Source: Hydrogenovibrio crunogenus | GTDB taxonomy: Bacteria; Pseudomonadota; Gammaproteobacteria; Thiomicrospirales; Thiomicrospiraceae | Length of the DNA: 64,000 nucleotides | Assembly (NCBI RefSeq): GCF_004786015.1 | Contig: NZ_CP032096.1 | Location: 1,302,001 to 1,366,000, forward strand | Reading direction: 5' to 3' | Shown here: positions 9,412-19,644 of the stretch, in pieces | Layout of the letters: each line of letters begins with the position of its first letter | Numbering within the stretch: the stretch's first letter is position 1 | Notes under the pieces: model-generated | Databases searched by the model: none | Told to the model about the DNA's origin: nothing | The model's input: the letters and a program-made list of their open reading frames with translations, nothing else | Program-made: the position numbers and the translations under genes

Positions 9412-11055
9412 ATGACTTCAAAACAGTCCGTTTTAAGTGTTGAAGACCTAACCATCCGAGTGGGCGTCAAAGAATTAGTCAAACGGATCAGTTTCGACAT
9501 CCAACGAGGCGAAATCTTTGCACTGGTCGGTGAATCTGGTAGCGGTAAATCACTCACGTCATTAGCCATTATGCGACTACTACCGGATGCCTTAGACATC
9601 GCAGAAGGTAAAGTCCTATTAAATGAACAAAGTCTGTTTACGTTGCCTGAACATAAGATGCAACGTGTCCGAGGCCAGCAAGTGGCGATGATCTTTCAAG
9701 AGCCTATGACTTCCTTAAACCCCGTTATGAAAGTCGGGGAGCAGGTTGCTGAAGTTTTACGAATTCATTTAAATATGAATCGAAACCAAGCTCGTGAGAA
9801 AGTAATTTCTCTGTTTGAAGAAGTCGGCATTCCTGAACCGACATCACGTTATGACTGGTATCCACATCAACTATCAGGGGGGCAGAAACAACGAGTGATG
9901 ATTGCGATGGCACTGGCCTGTGAACCTGACTTGCTGATTGCAGATGAACCGACCACCGCTTTAGATGTGACGATTCAATCTCAAGTATTGCAACTGTTAA
10001 AGAAAATTCGTGATGAACGCGGTCTGGCTATTTTATTTATCACACATGATATGGGCGTGGTCAATGAAATGGCAGATCATGTCGCCGTCATGCGTCAAGG
10101 AGAAATCGTTGAAAAGGCGAATAAAACGCATTTTTTTACGGCTCCGACACACCCTTATACGCGTAAATTACTGGAAGATGCCGTTCCTAAACACACCTAC
10201 AAACCGATCTCAGATACACAAGACCTACTTCAGATCAATGATTTAAAAGTGCATTTTCCAATTAAAAAAGGGATCTTCCAGCGTACAGTGGGCTATGTCA
10301 AGGCAGTGGATGGCGTGACATTATCCATTGCAAAAGGAGAAACTTTGGCTTTAGTGGGCGAATCTGGCAGTGGCAAAAGCACCATCGGGCAAGCTATTTT
10401 ACGCTTAATTGACACGACAGATGGCTCGGTTGTTTTTCAAAACAAAGAGCAAGATATTGATTTCATTAAATTAAATGAAAAAAACATGAAGCCGTTACGT
10501 AAAAAAGTACAAGTCATTTTCCAAGACCCTTTTTCCGCCTTGAACCCAAGAATGCAAATCAGTGACATCATTCGTGAAGGGATGAATAGCTTGAAAGTCG
10601 GCCCCAAAGGGCGTGAAGCACAAGACCGACGAATTGATGATTTACTACAGCAAGTGGGGCTGTTACCGGAACACAAATATCGTTACCCACATGAATTCTC
10701 AGGGGGTCAACGTCAACGAATCGGTATTGCACGCGCGTTGGCTGTAGAACCGGAGTTGATTATTTGCGATGAGCCGACCAGTGCTTTGGATGTTTCTGTT
10801 CGAGCACAGGTATTGGATTTACTTAATGATCTGCAAAAAACCTATCAAATGTCTTACTTATTCATCACCCATGACTTATCCATTATTCCAGCCATTGCGC
10901 ATAAAGTGGCCGTAATGAAACAGGGTAAGATTGTGGAGCAGGGCAATGTGGAAGCCATTATGTGTAATCCACAACATAAATACACCCAAAAACTGTTGAA
11001 CTCAGCGCCGGAATTAATCAAAAAAGCGTTTAAGGAAAAGCCCGTGGCTCGTTAA
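9412..11055 (+). CDS. ABC transporter ATP-binding protein, fused double ATPase (DppD-DppF type)
   Basis: A single 547-aa protein with two complete ABC ATPase domains, as in YejF/GsiA, powering the preceding permeases. Domain 1 (about 5-260) has Walker A GESGSGKS near residue 40, signature LSGGQKQR and Walker [14 protein letters not shown]. Domain 2 (about 270-540) repeats them as [16 protein letters not shown] and [13 protein letters not shown]. Each half carries the oligopeptide-family C-terminal element ([10 protein letters not shown] and [10 protein letters not shown]). Last gene of the operon, followed at once by a perfect hairpin terminator. Confidence 0.95.
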   Translation: MTSKQSVLSVEDLTIRVGVKELVKRISFDIQRGEIFALVGESGSGKSLTSLAIMRLLPDALDIAEGKVLLNEQSLFTLPEHKMQRVRGQQVAMIFQEPMTSLNPVMKVGEQVAEVLRIHLNMNRNQAREKVISLFEEVGIPEPTSRYDWYPHQLSGGQKQRVMIAMALACEPDLLIADEPTTALDVTIQSQVLQLLKKIRDERGLAILFITHDMGVVNEMADHVAVMRQGEIVEKANKTHFFTAPTHPYTRKLLEDAVPKHTYKPISDTQDLLQINDLKVHFPIKKGIFQRTVGYVKAVDGVTLSIAKGETLALVGESGSGKSTIGQAILRLIDTTDGSVVFQNKEQDIDFIKLNEKNMKPLRKKVQVIFQDPFSALNPRMQISDIIREGMNSLKVGPKGREAQDRRIDDLLQQVGLLPEHKYRYPHEFSGGQRQRIGIARALAVEPELIICDEPTSALDVSVRAQVLDLLNDLQKTYQMSYLFITHDLSIIPAIAHKVAVMKQGKIVEQGNVEAIMCNPQHKYTQKLLNSAPELIKKAFKEKPVAR

Positions 11056-11080
11056 AAACTGCCCAGGCCTGGGCAGTTTT
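11055..11080. terminator. Bidirectional terminator with CCAGGCCTGG core
   Basis: A perfect 26-base palindrome with 13-base arms (AAAACTGCCCAGG and its complement), ending in T on both strands. The stop codon of the fused ATPase overlaps its left edge, and the convergent ppsA gene ends 31 bases to the right. The centre 11063-11072 is an exact copy of the repeated palindrome. Confidence 0.88.
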
Positions 11081-11111
11081 AAGCTAGTTTAGCTGCAGTA
11101 ACCTTACATTT

Positions 11112-13526
11112 TTATGCATTCATTTTTTGCTCCAATTCCAAGACGCATTGCATCGTCGTCAAAACGGAATCCGGGTTTAAGCTCATGGAGTCAATGCCCA
11201 ACTCAACCAAGAACTCGGCGATATCTGGATAATCAGACGGCGCTTGTCCGCACAGTCCGGAATGAAGTCCATTACGTTTTGCGCCTTCCACAGCCCAGCG
11301 AATCATGGTTTTGACGCCTTCTGAACGTTCATCATAACTGTCAGCTACCAAACTGGAGTCGCGATCCACCCCTAATACCAACTGAGTTAAGTCATTGGAC
11401 CCGATGGAAATCCCATCAAAGTAGGGCGCAAAAGCATCCATTTCTAACACATTGTTCGGGATTTCACACATCATGTAGATTTGCAGCGCGTTTTTATTGC
11501 GTTTTAAGCCGTATTTTTCCATTAAGGCAATGACTTTTTGGGCTTCAACCACACGCCGTACGAACGGAATCATCACAATGACATTACTTAGCCCCATTTC
11601 TTCACGCACTTTTTTAATGGCTTGGCACTCCATCGCAAATGCGGGCTCAAAGACACCAGAAATATATCGAGAGGCTCCCCGATAGCCTAGCATTGGGTTT
11701 TCTTCTTCCGGTTCAAAATATTTACCACCCAATAAGCTGGCATATTCGTTCGATTTAAAATCCGACAGACGAACCACCACCGGTTTAGGATAAAAGGCGG
11801 CGGCAATGGTTCCGATACCACTGGTGAGTTGGTCAACAAAAAAGGCTTCCCCGTTGTCATAACCTTTGATCAACTCATCCAGCGCTTCACGCACTTTCGT
11901 GGCAGTGACTTTTTCAGGTTGAAGTAGGGCTAAAGGATGCGCCTTGACCGATTCATTGATGATGAATTCCATTCGTGCCAACCCCACGCCATGGTTTGGA
12001 ATAAAGCTGGTCTGAAAGGCTAGATCTGGATTACCCAAATTAAGCATAATGTCCGTTTTTGGGGTTTCAAGGTGTGATAAGTCGGTTTCAATGACTTCGA
12101 ATGGTTGTTCACCTAAATAAACTTTTCCGGTATCGCCTTCCGCACAGGACACAGTAACGTAAGGGTTAGACTCTAAATCCTTGGTGGCCTGCGGACAGCC
12201 GACAATTGCAGGAATACCTAACTCTCGTGCAATAATGGCGGCATGGCAGGTGCGTCCACCACGATTGGTGATAATGGCAGAAGCCGTTTTCATGACAGGT
12301 TCCCAATCAGGTGTTGTGATATCCGTCACCAACACTTCACCGGGTTGAAACTGGTCGATATAAGCCACATCTTGAATGACATGCGCTTGTCCGTGGGCAA
12401 CTTTGCCACCCACGGCCCGTCCCTGCGTAAGCACTTGAGCATCGGGTTCTGGCGTGATTTTATATGACTTCAGGATATGTCCCGTTTTCTGAGACACCAC
12501 GGTTTCAGGTCGAGCCTGTACGATATAAAGCTGACCATCATCCCCATCTTTCGCCCACTCAATATCCATCGGACGAAGTTTGCCGGCTTTCTCGCTGTAA
12601 TGTTTTTCAATGCGAATCGCATAACCGCTTAGCTTCAAGGCTTCTTCATCGCTAATACAGAACTGTTGGCGCTCTGACTCAGTCGTAGTGATATTTCGAA
12701 CCGGGCTGCCTTTTGAGTCAGGTGCGTAAATCATCTTGATTTTTTTAGCACCGAGGTGACGTCGTAATACATGGCGATATCCTTGTTCAAAAGTGGGTTT
12801 GTGCACATAAAACTCATCTGGATCAACGGCTCCCTGTACCACATTTTCACCTAAACCATATGCCCCGGTAATGAATACAGCATCTTTAAACCCCGTCTCA
12901 GTATCAATTGAGAACATAACGCCTGATGCCGCTAAATCTGACCGCACCATTTTTTGAACCCCAATAGACAATCCCACGTCAAATTGTCCAAAGCCTCGGT
13001 CAATTCGATAGTGAATCGCGCGGTCCGTAAACAAACTTGCAAAACAACGTTTACAAGCATCCAGCAACGCGACTTCCCCTTGAATATTCAAGTAGGTATC
13101 TTGTTGGCCAGCGAAACTTGCCGTCGGCAAATCTTCTGCCGTAGCGGAACTTCGAATTGCTAAACTGATGGGGGTTGAGAAGCTGGCAGAGAGTGTTTGG
13201 TATGCCTGCAATATTTCCGCCTGTAAATCATCAGGAAGCGGGGCGTCCAGTAAAAGCTGACGCGCTCGCAATCCGCGTTCAGCTAGGTCAGCCACATTGG
13301 ATTCATCCAAAGGGTCTAAAATCTCATGTAACGTGTCCCATAAATTATTTTCCGTTAAAAGCGCACGATAAGCTTCCGCAGTGATGGCAAAGCCATTCGG
13401 AACCGGTACACCAACCGGCGTCAACGCTTGATACATTTCCCCAAGAGAAGCATTTTTACCACCCACAATAGGAATATCTTCAATACTGATTTGATCAAAA
13501 AAACGAATGTATCGTTGATTGTTCAT
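11112..13526 (-). CDS. ppsA: Phosphoenolpyruvate synthase
   Basis: Converts pyruvate and ATP to PEP, AMP and phosphate, the gluconeogenic entry step. The protein is 804 aa (E. coli about 792). Order: N-terminal ATP-grasp PEP/pyruvate-binding domain (GGKNASLGEM, AIRSSATAEDLPTASFAGQQ), the swivelling phosphohistidine domain (GGRTCHAAIIARELGIPAIVG), then the PEP-binding barrel with the active-site cysteine in GLCGQAPSD. The frame is open to a TTG at 13547, but the ATG at 13526 has a purine-rich GAGAGAAA site at good spacing, so it is preferred. It is divergent from a haem-c membrane protein, with an FNR-like box between. Confidence 0.96.
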   Translation of the reverse strand: MNNQRYIRFFDQISIEDIPIVGGKNASLGEMYQALTPVGVPVPNGFAITAEAYRALLTENNLWDTLHEILDPLDESNVADLAERGLRARQLLLDAPLPDDLQAEILQAYQTLSASFSTPISLAIRSSATAEDLPTASFAGQQDTYLNIQGEVALLDACKRCFASLFTDRAIHYRIDRGFGQFDVGLSIGVQKMVRSDLAASGVMFSIDTETGFKDAVFITGAYGLGENVVQGAVDPDEFYVHKPTFEQGYRHVLRRHLGAKKIKMIYAPDSKGSPVRNITTTESERQQFCISDEEALKLSGYAIRIEKHYSEKAGKLRPMDIEWAKDGDDGQLYIVQARPETVVSQKTGHILKSYKITPEPDAQVLTQGRAVGGKVAHGQAHVIQDVAYIDQFQPGEVLVTDITTPDWEPVMKTASAIITNRGGRTCHAAIIARELGIPAIVGCPQATKDLESNPYVTVSCAEGDTGKVYLGEQPFEVIETDLSHLETPKTDIMLNLGNPDLAFQTSFIPNHGVGLARMEFIINESVKAHPLALLQPEKVTATKVREALDELIKGYDNGEAFFVDQLTSGIGTIAAAFYPKPVVVRLSDFKSNEYASLLGGKYFEPEEENPMLGYRGASRYISGVFEPAFAMECQAIKKVREEMGLSNVIVMIPFVRRVVEAQKVIALMEKYGLKRNKNALQIYMMCEIPNNVLEMDAFAPYFDGISIGSNDLTQLVLGVDRDSSLVADSYDERSEGVKTMIRWAVEGAKRNGLHSGLCGQAPSDYPDIAEFLVELGIDSMSLNPDSVLTTMQCVLELEQKMNA

Positions 13527-13567
13527 AATAATTTCTCTCTCGTTCAAAACCTATAAGGGGAATAAAA

Positions 13568-13581
13568 ATGATATAAATCAT
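13568..13581. promoter_or_regulatory. FNR/ANR-like box
   Basis: ATGATATAAATCAT is a perfect dyad matching the core TGAT-N4-ATCA of the FNR/ANR consensus. It lies in the 157-base region between divergent ppsA and the haem-c membrane protein. The half-site outer bases (A/T instead of T/A) are not consensus. Binding is inference. Confidence 0.45.
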
Positions 13582-13601
13582 GATACGACTTTTACGTATC
13601 A
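13581..13601. promoter_or_regulatory. Operator-like dyad TGATACG-N7-CGTATCA
   Basis: Perfect 7-base arms (13581-13587 and 13595-13601) around a 7-base spacer, abutting the FNR-like box. The 21-base length suits a dimeric helix-turn-helix regulator. I do not recognise the cognate protein. Confidence 0.45.
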
Positions 13602-13627
13602 AATTAAAATAATTATCGACATCGTCT

Positions 13628-13636
13628 TGCTATAAT
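13628..13636 (+). promoter_or_regulatory. Extended -10 element of the haem-c membrane protein
   Basis: TGCTATAAT, an extended -10 consensus, 47 bases before the ATG at 13684. No good -35 is seen, which fits activator dependence. Confidence 0.55.
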
Positions 13637-13683
13637 CGAAAGCCCAATATAACGTTTTTGATTCACGAAAAGCTGGATAGAAT

Positions 13684-14421
13684 ATGAACAATACATTGCC
13701 TGATCTCCCACTCGCACTGAAATCCCTTTTTACTGGATACATCATGGTTGTCGGCTTAGGATTGCTGGTTGCAGGCGGGCAGATATTGATGACGCATGGA
13801 CAAGCAGATGGCAAATTCGGTATATCGGTCAATGACATTGTTTATAGTTATTATGGCGATCGAACCAATTCTAAACTTGAAAACAAACTAAACGGGTCGA
13901 TGAAAGACAAAGCCCCGGTTGAAGAGCGTACTGTGTTGATTAAATGGGCACGCGATGGTGCGGATCATGCTGAATTTAAATCCACCGTCAAACCAATCGT
14001 TGAGCAACGCTGCGCGATGTGTCATGGCCACAAACATATGATGATGTCTTTACCCGATATCACCCAATATGACACTTTGAAAGAGTTAGCCCAAAGTGAT
14101 AAGGGGGCGGACATTACATCGTTAACCCGCGTTTCTCATATTCACTTATTCGGTATTTCATTTATTTTCTTTTTTGTCGGGTATATTTTTTCAATGGCCG
14201 TTGGGTTTAACAAATGGGTCAAGTCGATTCTGATTTTTGTGCCATTTGCTTTTTTAATTGTCGATGTCGCTGCATGGTGGCTGACTAAGTTGAATCCACA
14301 ATTTGCTTGGATGGTGATTATAGAAGGGTTTGGCTATAGCTTGGCCGCGACGGTCATGCTTTTTACCTCTTTGTATCAAATGTGGGTCTTACCTTATCTT
14401 AAAACAGAATCCCCACATTGA
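13684..14421 (+). CDS. Membrane protein with a single c-type haem motif
   Basis: The 245-aa protein has one N-terminal membrane segment (about 14-36), a hydrophilic region holding RCAMCHGH (C110, C113, H114), and three further membrane segments. The CxxCH motif is the covalent haem attachment site, and the topology should place it in the periplasm. After it, VSHIHLFGISFIFFFVGYIF contains two histidines at the start of a membrane helix that could be haem ligands. I do not recognise a named family; a role in respiratory electron transfer is inference. It is divergent from ppsA and has its own extended -10 promoter and FNR-like box. Confidence 0.75.
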   Translation: MNNTLPDLPLALKSLFTGYIMVVGLGLLVAGGQILMTHGQADGKFGISVNDIVYSYYGDRTNSKLENKLNGSMKDKAPVEERTVLIKWARDGADHAEFKSTVKPIVEQRCAMCHGHKHMMMSLPDITQYDTLKELAQSDKGADITSLTRVSHIHLFGISFIFFFVGYIFSMAVGFNKWVKSILIFVPFAFLIVDVAAWWLTKLNPQFAWMVIIEGFGYSLAATVMLFTSLYQMWVLPYLKTESPH

Positions 14422-14474
14422 TTCAGGCTGGGCCGCTAGAGAATTTTTCAGTGCCCCGATAACGTTTTAACTGT

Positions 14475-14489
14475 ACCCAGGCCTGGTAG
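14475..14489. terminator. Short CCAGGCCTGG dyad between convergent genes
   Basis: An exact copy of the palindrome at 14477-14486 with little extension and no T-run, between the haem-c protein (ends 14421) and the convergent SDR gene. It is a weaker terminator than its relatives, or simply a copy of the repeat. Confidence 0.5.
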
Positions 14490-14503
14490 ATTTGAAAAAG
14501 CCG

Positions 14504-15202
14504 TTAAAGCTTTTCAATGGACTCCGATGTCAATCCCTCAAGTACCACATTCAGTAATTGCTGAGCAATGGCGTCAGATGTAGGAAGAGTGGCTGGATTT
14601 TCACTTGGAAACTGACGACTGCGGGTATTCGATTGAAAACCTTCCAGCTTGGCATTGTAAAAACGAACCGAAGTTTCTGGGTTTTCTTTCGCGCAGGTTT
14701 TCATAAGCTGCTCCAAGCCTGCCTTGGCTGCACCGTAAGCACCGTAATAAGCAGGATGCTCTTCGATATTTTGATCCAACACCGCAACCATTACACTCTT
14801 ATCAGCTTGCTTTAACAAGGGGAGGGTTTGCTGAATTAAATGAAAATTGGCATTCAGATTTGTATGGAGCACTTCATACCATTGCGTGTAATCAAAATGT
14901 TCAACAGGTGTAAATGCCGGTAACGTAGCCGCATTCAGGAAGACACCATCTAAACGTCCGTATTCTGCTTCAAGCGTGGTTGTCAAAGCTTGATAATGGT
15001 CGATATTCGCTCCGAGCAAATCCATCGGGTAAAGCGCAGGTTCCGCCAACAATTCATTCGTGTTATTGATTTCATCATATAGATAATTTAATGCTTTTAA
15101 ATCTTTATCTAATAAAATCAATTGATTATCTTCTTTGGCTAATGCCAAACTCAAGCTACGGCCGAGTCCTTGTGCCGCCCCTGTAATTAAATAAATACTC
15201 AT
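14504..15202 (-). CDS. Short-chain dehydrogenase/reductase, YciK-like
   Basis: A 232-aa classical SDR: nucleotide-binding TGAAQGLGRSL near residue 7, the NAAT-type segment FLNAATLP, and the active-site motif YGAYGAAKAG (Y-x3-K). Substrate unknown. It overlaps the upstream phosphatase gene by four bases (ATGA) and is the third gene of ubiG-phosphatase-SDR. In Pseudomonas the same order is ubiG-mupP-yciK, the main reason for the YciK-like label. Confidence 0.85.
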   Translation of the reverse strand: MSIYLITGAAQGLGRSLSLALAKEDNQLILLDKDLKALNYLYDEINNTNELLAEPALYPMDLLGANIDHYQALTTTLEAEYGRLDGVFLNAATLPAFTPVEHFDYTQWYEVLHTNLNANFHLIQQTLPLLKQADKSVMVAVLDQNIEEHPAYYGAYGAAKAGLEQLMKTCAKENPETSVRFYNAKLEGFQSNTRSRQFPSENPATLPTSDAIAQQLLNVVLEGLTSESIEKL

Positions 15203-15858
15203 AATTGCTCTCGAATAAAGTGGGTGATTTCAATAGGCGTTTCAAAGAAATGATTGGCAGGCCAGGCAGTTTCCTGCGCCCCTTCGGGCAAGTAACCAAA
15301 CATGGCTGCACCGGTTTGCATACCAGCATTAATACCGGCTTCAATATCTCTTGGATGATCTCCGATATAAATACAATTTTCCGGTTCCGCACCACATTGT
15401 TGCGCGGCCAACAATAAGGGTTCCGGATGCGGTTTTCTCACGCTTAACGTATCACCAGAAATAACACTGAGTGGTTTAGATGGAAAAGAAATATTTTCTA
15501 ATAATTTTTCTGTCAACCAACCTGGCTTATTGGTCACGATTCCCCAGTTTAAGTTTTTTTGAGCAATTTCAGCCAGGCCTGCTTCCAATCCAGGAAAAAC
15601 ACGAGTGTGATGATCGATGTTTTTGAAATACACATCCAGAAAAAATTGTCTTCTGGCTTCCAGTTCTTCTCCTTCTAATCCAGGAAAAGCAAGCTGCGTC
15701 ATCGCTAGTCCGCCCTGAGATACTGTTTTACGGATATCCTGATAGCGTAAAGGTTGTTGCTCATAATGACGACAGGTTTGGTTTAATGCGTAGGCAAAAT
15801 CATAAGAGGTATCTAAAAGGGTGCCATCTAAATCAAATAAAACACATTGAATACTCAT
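15199..15858 (-). CDS. HAD-family phosphatase, MupP/Gph type
   Basis: A 219-aa HAD hydrolase with the nucleophile motif FDLDGTLLDT at the N-terminus, motif II VTNK, and GDHPRDIEAG as the acidic motif IV. Family level fits phosphoglycolate phosphatase (Gph). The position between ubiG and a YciK-like SDR matches Pseudomonas mupP, the N-acetylmuramic acid 6-phosphate phosphatase of peptidoglycan recycling, so that role is at least as likely. The ATG at 15858 has GAGAGAAAG at good spacing; the open frame to a TTG at 15870 is not used. Confidence 0.88.
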   Translation of the reverse strand: MSIQCVLFDLDGTLLDTSYDFAYALNQTCRHYEQQPLRYQDIRKTVSQGGLAMTQLAFPGLEGEELEARRQFFLDVYFKNIDHHTRVFPGLEAGLAEIAQKNLNWGIVTNKPGWLTEKLLENISFPSKPLSVISGDTLSVRKPHPEPLLLAAQQCGAEPENCIYIGDHPRDIEAGINAGMQTGAAMFGYLPEGAQETAWPANHFFETPIEITHFIREQL

Positions 15859-15885
15859 GCTTTCTCTCAAGGTTATAAAAGGGGG

Positions 15886-16611
15886 TTAAACAACAGGCTT
15901 TTGATAAGCCAGCAGGTAATTGACATCGAGACTGTCTGTCAAACGATATCGCTTCAAAAGGGGGTTGAAATCAATGCCGGCACCTTCCTTTAAAAATAAA
16001 CCGGCTTGGCGAGCCATCGTATCCAACTCGGACGGCAAAATGAATTTTTCGTGCGTATGTGTGCCTTTCGGAACCAAATTAAGCACTTGCTCGGCAGCAA
16101 AAATAGCCAACAAATATGATTTATAGTTGCGATTCAGTGTTGAAAAAAATACCCACCCACCCGGTTTAACCGCTTTTGCAGCCGATTGAACAATGGAAGC
16201 AGGGTCGGGCACATGCTCCAACATTTCCATACAGGTTACGATATCGTATTCTTCTTCATGCGTTTGAGCGTGATCTTCGGCAGAAATCAAGTGATAATTC
16301 ACTTTGGTTTCCGTATCGAGGCTATGCAAACGTGCAATAGTCAACACATCTTCAGCCAAATCAATTCCGGTCACATTTCCGCCAGCCTTTGCTAAAGACT
16401 CAGACAGAATGCCGCCGCCGCACCCAATATCCAAAATTGCTTTTTTTTCAATAGATTGAAACCGTTTAATAAATTCTATTCGAAGAGGATTGATTTTATG
16501 CAATGCACCGAACTCGCCCGACTCATCCCACCACGTGCTTGCCAATTGATTAAAATTGTTCAATTCAGATGGGTCTGCGTTTTCATGCTTATTCAAATCA
16601 GCTTGTGACAT
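15886..16611 (-). CDS. ubiG: Bifunctional ubiquinone O-methyltransferase UbiG
   Basis: SAM-dependent methyltransferase that performs both O-methylations in ubiquinone synthesis, acting at the membrane surface. At 241 aa it matches E. coli UbiG. Motif I LDIGCGGGILSESLA, the following acidic GIDLAED, and the UbiG start NFNQLASTWWDESGEFGALHKINPLR are all visible. The ATG at 16611 follows AGAGG at suitable spacing. First gene of the minus operon, divergent from gyrA across 278 bases. Confidence 0.96.
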   Translation of the reverse strand: MSQADLNKHENADPSELNNFNQLASTWWDESGEFGALHKINPLRIEFIKRFQSIEKKAILDIGCGGGILSESLAKAGGNVTGIDLAEDVLTIARLHSLDTETKVNYHLISAEDHAQTHEEEYDIVTCMEMLEHVPDPASIVQSAAKAVKPGGWVFFSTLNRNYKSYLLAIFAAEQVLNLVPKGTHTHEKFILPSELDTMARQAGLFLKEGAGIDFNPLLKRYRLTDSLDVNYLLAYQKPVV

Positions 16612-16889
16612 GCGCACCTCTGTTCCGACATTTAAAAATTGACGTGATTATAGCAACTCATCCGTTTCTTATTTAATTTAATCGATGAAACATCTTGAAA
16701 TCAGACTGATTTTATCCTGTTATCCCACCTATAAAATTAAGTAAAAAAGAGTAATATTCGGCATTAAAGAACACTCGAAGCTTATTTATTATTAATTTTA
16801 AGTATCAAACATCATAAAACCTAGAGGAAATGGTTTGATTTGGGGTATAATCCTTAGTCAATTTCAACTAAAAAGAAAACTGTAATTCT

Positions 16890-19505
16890 ATGTCAGATTT
16901 TGCGAGAGAAATTCTACCAATCTCATTAGAAGATGAGATGCAACAATCTTATCTAAGTTATGCGATGAGTGTTATTGTCGGGCGTGCTTTGCCTGATGTC
17001 AGAGATGGTTTGAAACCTGTTCACCGACGTGTCTTATACGCAATGAATGAATTAGGGAACTCTTGGAATAAGCCCTATAAAAAATCCGCCCGTATCGTCG
17101 GGGACGTGATTGGTAAATATCACCCTCATGGTGATACCGCGGTTTACGATACGATTGTTCGTATGGCGCAACCTTTCTCTCTGCGCTACATGTTGGTTGA
17201 TGGTCAAGGGAACTTTGGTTCGATTGATGGGGATTCTCCCGCAGCTATGCGTTACACAGAAGTGCGCATGTCGAAAATTGCCCATGAACTGCTCGCAGAT
17301 CTAGAAAAAGAAACGGTTAACTTCACTCCTAACTATGATGGGTCCGAATCCGAACCGGACGTGCTCCCGACTCGTATTCCAAACCTGTTGGTCAATGGAT
17401 CTTCAGGGATTGCGGTTGGGATGGCCACGAACATTCCCCCTCACAACTTGAATGAGACTATCAGTGCGTGTATTGCATTAATTGATAATCCTGAACTGAA
17501 CATCTCAGAGTTGATGGAATTCCTACCTGGGCCTGACTTCCCAACACATGGGATCATCAATGGTACAAAAGGTATTCGAGAAGCTTATGAAACGGGACGT
17601 GGACGTGTTCAAATGCGTGCCAGAACCAGTGTTGAGACGGACAAAAACGGTAAATCCTCCATCATTGTTCATGAAATTCCATACCAGGTTAACAAAGCCA
17701 AGCTAATTGAACGTATCGCTGAGCTGGTCAAAGAGAAAAAAATTGAAGGTATTTCTGCTCTAAGAGATGAGTCGGATAAGGACGGAATGCGCATTGTCAT
17801 TGAGGTCAAGCGCGGTGAAGTTCCGGAAGTTTTGATCAACAATCTTTACAAACAAACAACCATGCAGACCGTCTTTGGTATTAATATGGTTGCCTTGATC
17901 AATGGACAGCCTAAGCTTTTAAACCTAAAGGACGTACTCGAAGCTTTTATTCGCCACCGTCGAGAAGTGGTGACACGTCGTACTATCTACGATCTGCGTA
18001 AAGCGCGTGAAAAAGCACACATCTTAGAAGGGTTGGCACTGGCTCTTAACAACATCGATGAAATGATCGAGTTGATTAAAGCATCTCCAAGTCCTTCAGT
18101 TGCAAAAGAGCGTATGCTGGAAAGAGATTGGTCTATTGGTAATGTAGAGCAGCTTCTTGAAAAGGTCGAAATGAAAGATATTCGCCCTGAGGATCTTCCT
18201 GAAGGTTTCGGCTCAGATGGTAAGGGTGTCTATAAACTTTCACCTGTACAGGCACAAGCCATTCTGGAAATGCGCTTGCACCGTTTAACAGGCTTAGAAC
18301 AAGATAAAATCATTGCCGAATACCGTGATTTAGTCCTTAAAATTGCTGAATTCCTAGAAATCTTACGCAACCCTGATCGCTTAACAGAAGTGGTGCGTGA
18401 AGAATTAGAAGAAGTCGTTGAAAACTTTGGCGATAAACGCCGAACTGAAATTGACCACAGCTATCAAGACATAGATGCGGAAGATTTGATTGCGGTAGAA
18501 AACCGCATTGTCACGTTATCACGTGATGGCTACATTAAAACACAGCCTTTATCAGATTATCAGGCTCAGCGCCGTGGTGGACGAGGTAAGTCAGCGACAC
18601 AAATGAAAGAAGACGATGAGATCGGTCAGATGATTGTGGCCAGCACACACGACATGCTGCTGTGCTTCTCGAATCGTGGAAAGTTGTACTGGCAAAAAAC
18701 TTGGCAATTACCGTTGGCAAGCCGTGGCTCAAAAGGCAAACCAATTGTAAACGTCCTACCGCTTGAAACAGGTGAGCACATCACATCCATCCTGCCAGTA
18801 TCAGAGTTCTCGGAAGGTTATTATGTCTTCATGGCGACCAAACAATCTACTGTTAAACGTGTAGCATTATCTGACTTCTCTCGCCCTAGAGCCAATGGTA
18901 TTATTGCTGTGGATCTACTGGATGATGATGAACTGGTCGGAACGGCCATCACTGATGGTGAGCAGGATATTATGCTGTTCAGTAATATTGGTAAGGCCAT
19001 TCGCTTTGATGAAAATGATGTTCGAGTCATGGGGCGTCAAGCGCGCGGTGTTCGAGGCATGAAACTGAAAGAAGACATGTCTATCATCAGCATGCAAGTC
19101 GCACGCAAAGACACCCTGATCTTAACAGCTACCGAACATGGTTATGGGAAGTGTACTCCTGTGGATGACTACTCAACCATCAATCGTGGTGGACAAGGGG
19201 TTATCTCGATCAAGACATCTGACCGTAATGGTAATGTTGTTTATTCTGTTGCTGTCACGCCGGACCAAGAAGTAGTATTAATCACCAACAAAGGTACTTT
19301 GGTTCGAACACGCGTATCTGAAATTTCAGTGGTCGGGCGAAACACTCAAGGCGTTAAGCTGATTAATGTTGGCAAGGGTGAAATCGTCGTCGGACTGGCG
19401 GTTGTTGATGTTCAAGAAGATGAACTGCCTGACATTGATTCTGAAGAAACATCAGAATTGGATCAAGCACCAGATACCTCTTCTGAAGATAACACTGAGC
19501 AGTAA
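16890..19505 (+). CDS. gyrA: DNA gyrase subunit A
   Basis: Breakage-reunion subunit of gyrase, 871 aa. The N-terminus EEMQ-type start, the quinolone-region segment [18 protein letters not shown], and the catalytic tyrosine in [10 protein letters not shown] (near 122) are all clear. The position equivalent to E. coli Ser83 is threonine, with Asp87 kept, as in Pseudomonas aeruginosa wild type. The C-terminal beta-pinwheel carries the GyrA box QRRGGRG, which distinguishes it from ParC. An acidic tail of about 25 residues ends the protein. A TATAAT at 16846-16851 lies just upstream. It begins the gyrA-serC-pheA-hisC-tyrA-aroA-cmk-rpsA series. Confidence 0.98.
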   Translation: MSDFAREILPISLEDEMQQSYLSYAMSVIVGRALPDVRDGLKPVHRRVLYAMNELGNSWNKPYKKSARIVGDVIGKYHPHGDTAVYDTIVRMAQPFSLRYMLVDGQGNFGSIDGDSPAAMRYTEVRMSKIAHELLADLEKETVNFTPNYDGSESEPDVLPTRIPNLLVNGSSGIAVGMATNIPPHNLNETISACIALIDNPELNISELMEFLPGPDFPTHGIINGTKGIREAYETGRGRVQMRARTSVETDKNGKSSIIVHEIPYQVNKAKLIERIAELVKEKKIEGISALRDESDKDGMRIVIEVKRGEVPEVLINNLYKQTTMQTVFGINMVALINGQPKLLNLKDVLEAFIRHRREVVTRRTIYDLRKAREKAHILEGLALALNNIDEMIELIKASPSPSVAKERMLERDWSIGNVEQLLEKVEMKDIRPEDLPEGFGSDGKGVYKLSPVQAQAILEMRLHRLTGLEQDKIIAEYRDLVLKIAEFLEILRNPDRLTEVVREELEEVVENFGDKRRTEIDHSYQDIDAEDLIAVENRIVTLSRDGYIKTQPLSDYQAQRRGGRGKSATQMKEDDEIGQMIVASTHDMLLCFSNRGKLYWQKTWQLPLASRGSKGKPIVNVLPLETGEHITSILPVSEFSEGYYVFMATKQSTVKRVALSDFSRPRANGIIAVDLLDDDELVGTAITDGEQDIMLFSNIGKAIRFDENDVRVMGRQARGVRGMKLKEDMSIISMQVARKDTLILTATEHGYGKCTPVDDYSTINRGGQGVISIKTSDRNGNVVYSVAVTPDQEVVLITNKGTLVRTRVSEISVVGRNTQGVKLINVGKGEIVVGLAVVDVQEDELPDIDSEETSELDQAPDTSSEDNTEQ

Positions 19506-19547
19506 AACAACTGATTAGATTCACTATATTTACAACCCTCTTTCTTT

Positions 19548-19571
19548 GCCTGGCGATGGTTATCGCCAGGC
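19548..19571 (+). other. gyrA-serC intergenic hairpin
   Basis: Perfect 10-base arms GCCTGGCGAT (19548-19557) and ATCGCCAGGC (19562-19571) around GGTT. No T-run follows, so it may stabilise the gyrA 3' end or act as an attenuating structure ahead of serC. Confidence 0.6.
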
Positions 19572-19644
19572 GGATGTAACCCTCCTTACGTTATATTTAC
19601 ACCAAGAAAGAGTTTTAAACCCAAAAATAAGCTAAAGAGAGACA

